The notes under the pieces: generated by a model
Told to the model about the DNA's origin: nothing
The model's input: the letters and a program-made list of their open reading frames with translations, nothing else
Database searches by the model: none
Part shown: positions 57,918 through 64,000 of the stretch, in pieces
How the letters are laid out: the number at the start of each line of letters is the position of its first letter
Numbering within the stretch: the first letter of the stretch is position 1
Assembly: GCF_018417635.1 (NCBI RefSeq)
Contig: NZ_CP071007.1
Location: 5,456,501 to 5,520,500, forward strand
Reading direction: 5' to 3'
DNA from: Pseudomonas sp. SORT22
GTDB lineage: Bacteria > Pseudomonadota > Gammaproteobacteria > Pseudomonadales > Pseudomonadaceae
Length of the DNA stretch: 64,000 nt
Made by a program: the position numbers and the translations under genes

Positions 57918-60900
57918 CGCGGCGACTCCATTGGGCGATGCTCTGCAGCAGCACCGATTCCTGATAGGGCTTGCCCAGGTAGTCATTGACGCCGATGGCC
58001 ATGGCCCGGTCGCGGTGTTTCTGGCCGGTACGCGAAGTGATCATGATGATCGGCAGGTCCTTGAGCCTGGGGTCGTGGCGGATCTGCGTGGCGACTTCAA
58101 AGCCGTCCATGCGCGGCATCTCGATATCCAGCAGGAGAATGTCCGGGCGATGCTCCTGCAGCAGGGCCATGGCATCGACCCCGTCCTTGGCGGTCAGTAC
58201 GTTCATGCCGTGGCGTTCGAGCAGGCGCCCGGTAACCTTGCGCACCGTCACCGAGTCATCCACCACCATTACCAGCAGCGGCCGTTGCGGCAAGCTGCCA
58301 TGGCTGTCCCGGCGCAGGCCTTCGCTGCTGTGCTGGTGCAGCGCCAACTGCTGCTGCAAACCGCGCAACTGGCCGAGCAGATCGAGAATCAGCACCACCC
58401 GGCCATCGCCCAGCAAGGTCGCCCCGGACAAGCCCTGGACCGCGGCAAACTGCGGCCCCAGGCTTTTGACCACGATCTCGCGGCTGGCCGCCAGGCCATC
58501 GACCTGCACAGCGTATTGCTGGTCGTGGGAGTGCACCAGCAGCACCGGCAGCGGCAGGCTCTGGCCCAACAGTTTCGGCTGCGCCGCCCCCTGCAGCAGC
58601 TCGCCCAGGTAGCGCAGCTCGTAGCGATGCCCGGCGTACTGGTAATGCGGCGGATCAAGCTGATAGCACGCCTCGAGTTCGGCCGGCGGCACGCGGACGA
58701 TCCCTTCGATGGTATTGAGCGGAATCGCGTACTGCTCTTCGCCGTAGTGCACCATCAAGCCACGGTTGATGGACACCGTGAATGGCAGGCGAATCAAAAA
58801 GCGCGCGCCCTTGCCCGGCTTCGACTCGATCACCATCGAACCTCCGAGCTGCTTGACCTCTTCATGGACCACGTCCATGCCCAGGCCGCGCCCGGAAATC
58901 TGGGTGATCTTCTCGGCGGTGGAAAACCCTGGCTGGAGGATGAACTGCATGATCTCGTGGTCACTGAGCACCGCTGCAGGGTCGAGCAAACCGCGCTTGA
59001 TCGCCTTGCGCCGCACGGCTTCCAGCGGCACCCCGGCACCGTCGTCGGTCATTTCGATGACGATGTCGGCGCCTTCATGCAGCAGGTTCAGCGAGATCAG
59101 CCCGTGCGCAGGCTTGCCCGCTGCCAGGCGCGCCTCGCGCGACTCCAGGCCATGGTCGACGGCGTTGCGCAGCATGTGCTCCAGCGGCGCCATCATGCGT
59201 TCCAGAACGCTGCGGTCCATCTCGCCCTCGGCATTGCCGACCACCAGTTCGACCTGCTTGCCCAGCTCGCTGGAGACCTGCCGCACCACCCGCTGCAAGC
59301 GCGGCACCAGGCGCTCGAACGGCACCATGCGGGTGCGCATCAGGCCTTCCTGCAGGTCGCTGTTGACCCGCGCCTGTTGCTGCAACAGGCTGTGCGCGTC
59401 ATGGGCGCGCACGCTCAGGGTTTCCTTGAGGTCGAGCAGGTCGGAGGCCGATTCGAACAACGCCCGCGACAGTTGCTGCAGCTGCGAATGGCGGTCCATT
59501 TCCAGCGGGTCGAAATCGTCGTAGGCCTGGCCGTCGCCATCGGCCTGGCGGCTGAGGATGCGCCCCTGGGTTTCGGTATCCAGGCGGCGCAACTGGTCGC
59601 GCATGCGCTCCAGGGTGGTTTCCATCTCGTTCAGGGCCACTTGGGCGTCATTGACCTGCTGCTCAATGCGGCCACGGATGATCGAATTCTCTCCGGCCAG
59701 GTTGCCCAGGTCATCAAGCAGCTCCGAGGCCACCTTGACCATATCCCCGGCGCCACGCTCAGGGGCGGTCACCGGCAGCTCTGGCGGCGCCGTATCCGGG
59801 TGCGCCTGACCGGCAGCGGTATCGGCCAATGCGGCGCTGCTGAAGTTGCGGATGTAGTCGATCAGCGCCGTGGCCGCGTGCAACGGTTGCTGCAGGCGCA
59901 CCGCATCGAGCATGTGCGCCAGGCGGTCGTGGCAATTCTGCAGCAGGCTGAACAGCGCCGGGCTCGGTTGCAACTGGCCGGCGGCGAGCAGTTCGTAGAG
60001 AAACTCCAGTTCATGGGCCAGATCGCCGATCGGCCCGATCTCGACCATCCGCGCACCGCCCTTGAGGGTGTGCAGGTCGCGCAGCAGGTTCTCTACCTCA
60101 ACGCCATTACGCGGCTCGGCCTGCCAGCGCAGCAAGGCCGCGCTGGAGCTTTCGACCAGGTCCAGGCTTTCTTCGAGGAAGATCTCCAGCAGCTCTTTGT
60201 CGCCGGCATCCTGCTGCGCTTCGACGGGTTTATCCACAGGCACCGGCGGCGGCGCCTCATGACGAAACTCGCGCAGCGCCGCCAGCAGCTCTACCTGGGC
60301 AGCCGGCACCTGGCCTTGCTGCAGTTGTTCGAGCATCTGCGCCAGTTGCTGGTGGCTGCGCTTGAGCAGGGCAAACAGCTCGGCGCCAGGGCTGAAGCGC
60401 CGGTCCACCAAACCTTCGTAAAGCAGCTCAAGTTCTTGCGCCAGCACCTCGAACGCGCCCATGGCGGCCATCTGCGCGCCACCCTTGAGGGTTTGCAGGT
60501 CGCGGGCCAGCGACGACAGCGCCGAGGCGTTGTCGGTATCCAGTAGCCAGCGCGCCAGGGCCTGGTCGGCGCTGTCGAGAATGTCGCTGGCTTCATCGAG
60601 AAACAGTTCGAGCATGGCCGGGTCCGGCGCTTGGGCCGCAAGTTCGGCGGTGGCACTGACAAGCTCGGTGATTGTCCCGCCCTGGCTATTGACCAGGCCC
60701 ATGGCCGCTGGGTCGAGGCCTTCGTCAAGCAGCTCGCGCAAGGCCTGCAGGCGTTCCGGACGCGGGTCGACTTCCTGGCCGGCGGCGATCTGGTCGAGCA
60801 TGTCGATCAGCGCTTCATGGGCGCTTTGCGCCTCGCTGAAGAACCGCGGGCTGACCGCCAGGCTGCTCTCCTCCACGGCGCCATAGAGGTCGAGCAAGGC

Positions 60901-63222
60901 TTCACACAGCTCATCCACCTGCCACAGGTCGGCCAGGTGTGCGCTCTGGCCGAGGGTGGTCAGTTCATCAAGCAGGGCATTGAGTTCCTGGCGCTCGCCC
61001 GGGTGCTCCTGCCAGCGCAAAAGCAACGATTCGGCGTCGAGCAGGATGTCCATGCCTTGGGCCAGGAAGCTGGCAATCAGTTGCGGGTCGCGCTTGACCC
61101 GCAGGCCCTGGCTTGGCGCCTCGAGCAAAGCTTGCAGGCGCGCATCGACCACCTGGTGAATATCGGCGATCAGCGTCGCGGCCCCGGCAATCGGCGCCAG
61201 AGGCGCGCTGGAGAGCTGCTGCACGCCACGGCGCAGCAGCGGCTCGGCAGTTTCCAGCAGGTAGATTTCTTCCAGGTCGAAGGCCAGCTGATGGGCCTTG
61301 AACTCCCGCGCCAGCAAGTCCAGGGCGCCGGCCAGCTCGGCAATCGGTACTACCCCGGCCATCGCCGCACTGCCCTTGAGGGTGTGCAGGGCGCGCTGCA
61401 GGTTATCGCTGACTGCCAGCGGCAACTGCTTGTCGGCCTCGTGCAGGAAGGCTTCGAGACTGTCCAGGTGACCCAGGGCTTCGTTGCGAAAGATCTCCAG
61501 CAATTGCGGGTCGATGGCTTCGCCGGCCTCGGCCTCGCTGCGCGGGTCGTTCATGGCCAGGGCGTGCAGGTGCGCGGCCAGTTGTTCAACCTGCGGATGC
61601 GCCGGCGCCAGTGCCTGGGCAAACTCGCCGAGCAAGCCAGGCAGTGTGTCCAGCGCTTGCTGCAAGGCGGCCAGGGGCGCTGCACCGATATCTACCCGGC
61701 CCTCGAGCACGCGATTGAGCAGGTGCTCCGCCGCCCAGGCCAGTTCCCCCAGCACCTGGGCGCGGACCATCCGCCCGCTACCCTTGAGGGTGTGCAGACC
61801 GCGGCGCAGTTCGATCAGGGCGTCACGATCGGCGCCGTCGGCTTGCCAGCGCGTCCACATCTGATTGAGCAAAGGCAGAAGTTCGTGGGCCTCTTCGAGG
61901 AAAATTTCCCGCAGCTCGTCGTCGATTGGTGCTTCTTCATCCGCCGCAACAACAGGCGCTTCCACCAACGCCGGTTCCGGCTCGGGCCGATAACCCAAAG
62001 CAGCCAGGCTGTGCTGCGCCGCCTCGAGGAACCGCGAAGGGTTGGCCTGGGGATCGGCAATCAGCCATTGCAGGTAGCATTCACAGGCACTCACGGCCTC
62101 GGCCAGGTGGCTCAGGGCTGCAGTATCCGCCAGGGTCTCGCTGCCCAGCAGCTGTGCATGCACGTAGTCGCCGCACTGCCCGATCAACGCCGCTGCGCGC
62201 GGCAGCATCAGCATCGCCAGCGCGCCACGCACCTGTTGCAGCAGGCCCGGCACTGGCTGCAGACGCTGCGGCTGCCAGCCGGCGTCGAGGCAATCGCCGA
62301 TCAGGTCCTTGACCTGCTGCAGCACGGCGAAGGCTTCCTCCAGCACCAGCTGGCGAATCTCCGCCAGGTCGGTGCCCGGCAGCGGGCTCTGGCTGTTCTG
62401 CTCCAGCGGCCCGACCATGCCGGCCAGGGTGGCCTCGACATACAGCAGCGCGCCGGCGATATCCATCAGCAGCGCATCGGCAGGCTCGCGCTGACCCTGG
62501 GCCAGGCTTTGCAGCACCAGCACCTGGTCGATGATCACCCGCCGCGGCTGGCCAAAGCCGAGGACCGCCAGGGTGTCGGCGATCTGGCGCAGCGGCGCCA
62601 GTAACGGCTCCAGTTCCTCAAGATGCTGGCGGTCGCCGCGCACGAACTGGTCGAGGCGCTCCTTGACCCGCTTGAGGTCTTCGCACAGGGCGGCGACCAC
62701 CGAACGCAAGGCATCACGATCCGGCCCGGCCTGCAGGCGATCGCGCCAGGTGCCCAGGTACAGGTCGAGGTTGGCCAGCTCTTCGGCGTCGGCCGGGCTG
62801 CTGCTCAGCAGGCTGTCCTGGGCCAGGGCCTGGGCACCGCGCTCGGCACGCAATTGGTTGAGCACTGGCAACACCACCAACGGCAAGTCGCGGCGGGCGC
62901 TGCGCAGGCGCTCCAGGTACAGCGGCAATTGCTCAAGGCCGCGAAACAACGCGCCCAGCGCTTCACCGCGCTGGCTGGCGCGGCCCTGGCGCAAGGCCAG
63001 GCCCAGTTGTTCCATTTCTTCGGCGAGCAGCGCCGCGCCGTGCAGTTCGAGCATCAGCAGGCAGCCGCGCACCTGGTGCAGCTGTTCGACGAATCCGTCG
63101 AGCACCGCTTCATCGCCGGGCTCGGCGGCAAAGTGTTCAAGGGTCAGGCGCGCCTGGCCCAGGCAGTCGGCGATCGCCCCTCTGACCCAGGCCAGCGCCA
63201 CCGTATCGTGCCGATCCGCCAT
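57910..63222 (-). CDS. chpA: ChpA hybrid histidine kinase of type IV pilus / twitching chemosensory system
   Basis: 1770 residues, shorter than the 2472-residue P. aeruginosa ChpA. Seven phosphotransfer-like modules at the N-terminus: two diverged (about 1-120 and 300-370), then His477 (LHTLKGSGRM), His613 (LHTLKGSAAM), Thr755 in place of His (LTTLGQSAHL), Gln910 in place of His (LQTLKGGAQM) and His1051 (LHTLKGGARM). A dimerisation helix, HATPase (NAVDHGLESREARL) and a CheW-like domain follow, ending with a receiver with Asp1699 (LLLDIEMPRMDG). ATG 63222 gives MADRHDTVALAWVRGAI, like the P. aeruginosa start. The CheW-like gene overlaps the 3' end and pilJ precedes it by 25 bases; the pilK-like methyltransferase is absent. 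Confidence 0.92.
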   Translation of the reverse strand: MADRHDTVALAWVRGAIADCLGQARLTLEHFAAEPGDEAVLDGFVEQLHQVRGCLLMLELHGAALLAEEMEQLGLALRQGRASQRGEALGALFRGLEQLPLYLERLRSARRDLPLVVLPVLNQLRAERGAQALAQDSLLSSSPADAEELANLDLYLGTWRDRLQAGPDRDALRSVVAALCEDLKRVKERLDQFVRGDRQHLEELEPLLAPLRQIADTLAVLGFGQPRRVIIDQVLVLQSLAQGQREPADALLMDIAGALLYVEATLAGMVGPLEQNSQSPLPGTDLAEIRQLVLEEAFAVLQQVKDLIGDCLDAGWQPQRLQPVPGLLQQVRGALAMLMLPRAAALIGQCGDYVHAQLLGSETLADTAALSHLAEAVSACECYLQWLIADPQANPSRFLEAAQHSLAALGYRPEPEPALVEAPVVAADEEAPIDDELREIFLEEAHELLPLLNQMWTRWQADGADRDALIELRRGLHTLKGSGRMVRAQVLGELAWAAEHLLNRVLEGRVDIGAAPLAALQQALDTLPGLLGEFAQALAPAHPQVEQLAAHLHALAMNDPRSEAEAGEAIDPQLLEIFRNEALGHLDSLEAFLHEADKQLPLAVSDNLQRALHTLKGSAAMAGVVPIAELAGALDLLAREFKAHQLAFDLEEIYLLETAEPLLRRGVQQLSSAPLAPIAGAATLIADIHQVVDARLQALLEAPSQGLRVKRDPQLIASFLAQGMDILLDAESLLLRWQEHPGERQELNALLDELTTLGQSAHLADLWQVDELCEALLDLYGAVEESSLAVSPRFFSEAQSAHEALIDMLDQIAAGQEVDPRPERLQALRELLDEGLDPAAMGLVNSQGGTITELVSATAELAAQAPDPAMLELFLDEASDILDSADQALARWLLDTDNASALSSLARDLQTLKGGAQMAAMGAFEVLAQELELLYEGLVDRRFSPGAELFALLKRSHQQLAQMLEQLQQGQVPAAQVELLAALREFRHEAPPPVPVDKPVEAQQDAGDKELLEIFLEESLDLVESSSAALLRWQAEPRNGVEVENLLRDLHTLKGGARMVEIGPIGDLAHELEFLYELLAAGQLQPSPALFSLLQNCHDRLAHMLDAVRLQQPLHAATALIDYIRNFSSAALADTAAGQAHPDTAPPELPVTAPERGAGDMVKVASELLDDLGNLAGENSIIRGRIEQQVNDAQVALNEMETTLERMRDQLRRLDTETQGRILSRQADGDGQAYDDFDPLEMDRHSQLQQLSRALFESASDLLDLKETLSVRAHDAHSLLQQQARVNSDLQEGLMRTRMVPFERLVPRLQRVVRQVSSELGKQVELVVGNAEGEMDRSVLERMMAPLEHMLRNAVDHGLESREARLAAGKPAHGLISLNLLHEGADIVIEMTDDGAGVPLEAVRRKAIKRGLLDPAAVLSDHEIMQFILQPGFSTAEKITQISGRGLGMDVVHEEVKQLGGSMVIESKPGKGARFLIRLPFTVSINRGLMVHYGEEQYAIPLNTIEGIVRVPPAELEACYQLDPPHYQYAGHRYELRYLGELLQGAAQPKLLGQSLPLPVLLVHSHDQQYAVQVDGLAASREIVVKSLGPQFAAVQGLSGATLLGDGRVVLILDLLGQLRGLQQQLALHQHSSEGLRRDSHGSLPQRPLLVMVVDDSVTVRKVTGRLLERHGMNVLTAKDGVDAMALLQEHRPDILLLDIEMPRMDGFEVATQIRHDPRLKDLPIIMITSRTGQKHRDRAMAIGVNDYLGKPYQESVLLQSIAQWSRRDA

Positions 63223-63247
63223 AACTGCTCCCATCACCATGATGCCC

Positions 63248-64000
63248 TCAACGCGGTGGCGTCGGCGGCAGGGTAAAACCGGACACCGAGCGGCGCATTT
63301 CACTGGCCATGCGCGCCAGGTTACCGATGCTCTCGGCGGTGGCGGTGGAGCCGGCCGAAGTTTGCGAGGTGATCTGCTGGATCACCGACATGGTATGCGA
63401 GATCTGCCCGGCCGAAGAGGTCTGCAGCTGGGCGGCGTCGGAGATGCTGTGAATCAGGTCGGCGAGGGTCTGCGACACGCCTTCGATTTCGGCCAGAGCG
63501 ACCCCGGCATCCTGGGCCAGGCGCGCACCGCGCACCACTTCGGCGGTGGTCTGCTCCATGGAGATCACCGCTTCGTTGGTGTCGGCCTGAATGGTACGCA
63601 CCAGCGCTTCGATCTGCCGCGTGGCCGACGATGAGCGTTCGGCCAGGCGCTGTACCTCGTCGGCAACCACGGCAAAACCGCGCCCGGCTTCACCGGCCAG
63701 CGAAGCCTGGATCGCCGCGTTGAGGGCGAGGATGTTGGTCTGGTCGGCAATGTCGTCGATCAGGCTGACGATATCGCCGATCTCCTGGGACGACTCGCCC
63801 AGGCGCTTGATCCGCTTGGCGGTGTCCTGGATCTGCTCGCGGATGTTGTCCATGCCGTTGATGGTGTTGTGCACCACCTCGTTGCCCTTGTTGGCGATAG
63901 CCACCGAACGCTCGGCCACCTTGGCCGATTCGTAGGCGTGGGTGGAAACGCGGTCGATGGATTCAGCCATGTCGCCCACCGCCACCGAGGCATCGCTGAT
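63248..64000 (-). CDS. pilJ: PilJ methyl-accepting chemotaxis protein, C-terminal part
   Basis: The last 250 residues of a chemoreceptor are visible; the gene continues past the window edge. The signalling hairpin tip is clear: [51 protein letters not shown] (long motif; key part [17 protein letters not shown]). It ends FTLPPTPPR. Immediately upstream of chpA (25 bases) with no pilK between, which is the Pseudomonas putida-like arrangement. It is expected to sense surface contact or pilus retraction. Confidence 0.93.
   Translation of the reverse strand: MSDASVAVGDMAESIDRVSTHAYESAKVAERSVAIANKGNEVVHNTINGMDNIREQIQDTAKRIKRLGESSQEIGDIVSLIDDIADQTNILALNAAIQASLAGEAGRGFAVVADEVQRLAERSSSATRQIEALVRTIQADTNEAVISMEQTTAEVVRGARLAQDAGVALAEIEGVSQTLADLIHSISDAAQLQTSSAGQISHTMSVIQQITSQTSAGSTATAESIGNLARMASEMRRSVSGFTLPPTPPR

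Noticed and set aside
57829..62604. Two very long plus-strand open frames (905 and 657 residues) opposite chpA
   Set aside because: They are antisense to chpA, which has clear domains. Their products are low-complexity (rich in Gln, His, Arg, Leu) with no motif or ribosome site; long antisense frames are usual in high-GC genes.

Overview
The window is about 64 kb of high-GC chromosomal DNA from a fluorescent Pseudomonas, most likely of the P. putida group. The basis is gene order and protein character: putP/putA, the tkt-epd-pgk-fba cluster, metK, ahcY-metF, an amine oxidase next to bioA-rsmE, and the Chp chemotaxis cluster, separated by many copies of the Pseudomonas-type REP sequence (GCGGGCTTGCCCCGCGAT). 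It looks like ordinary core genome. I found no tRNA, rRNA, CRISPR array, insertion sequence, prophage or plasmid function.

Layout. 1-3018 (minus strand): the end of an LPS-core locus (glycosyltransferase, carbamoyltransferase) and the 23S rRNA methyltransferase RlmJ. 3281-9071: divergent putP and putA, whose shared 352-bp control region carries six GTTGCA boxes. 9145-11022: three AT-richer genes of unknown function. 11212-23770: acyl-CoA dehydrogenase, a TldD/PmbA-like pair, an MFS exporter, DbpA, YhiN, YccS, a solute-binding protein and an ElaA acetyltransferase. 23851-26825: a winged-helix protein, a YgjP-type metallopeptidase and a REC-PAS-GGDEF-EAL protein. 27039-33171 (minus): tkt, epd, pgk and fba, with two small lipoprotein genes inserted.

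33431-35635 holds an ArsR-type regulator fused to a methyltransferase, preceded by a perfect palindrome and followed by metK. 35806-42868 is a mixed block: LigB, DUF1090, a c'-type cytochrome lipoprotein, MltA, MAPEG, an EamA transporter, a CPA1 antiporter and a thioesterase. 43205-44299 is a pair of divergent AidA/PixA-like genes. 44322-46873 is a promoter, an S-adenosylhomocysteine riboswitch, ahcY and metF. 46975-52251 contains a GT-A-like protein, a solute-binding protein, RhlE, YceI and a cytochrome b561. 52514-57394 contains a secreted amine oxidase with a histone-like tail, bioA, rsmE and trhA. The window ends in the Chp cluster (CheW, ChpA, partial PilJ), all on the minus strand.

The clearest functional grouping is the activated-methyl cycle. 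MetK makes SAM, AhcY clears SAH and MetF makes methyl-THF, and two different kinds of control element are visible (a candidate protein operator upstream of the metK unit, and a riboswitch on the ahcY-metF unit). The most useful leads for follow-up are the six-box put control region, the ArsR-methyltransferase/palindrome unit, the reduced Chp cluster with altered phosphotransfer residues, the AidA/PixA pair, the unknown three-gene block, and the tailed amine oxidase. No wholly new multi-gene system could be demonstrated.
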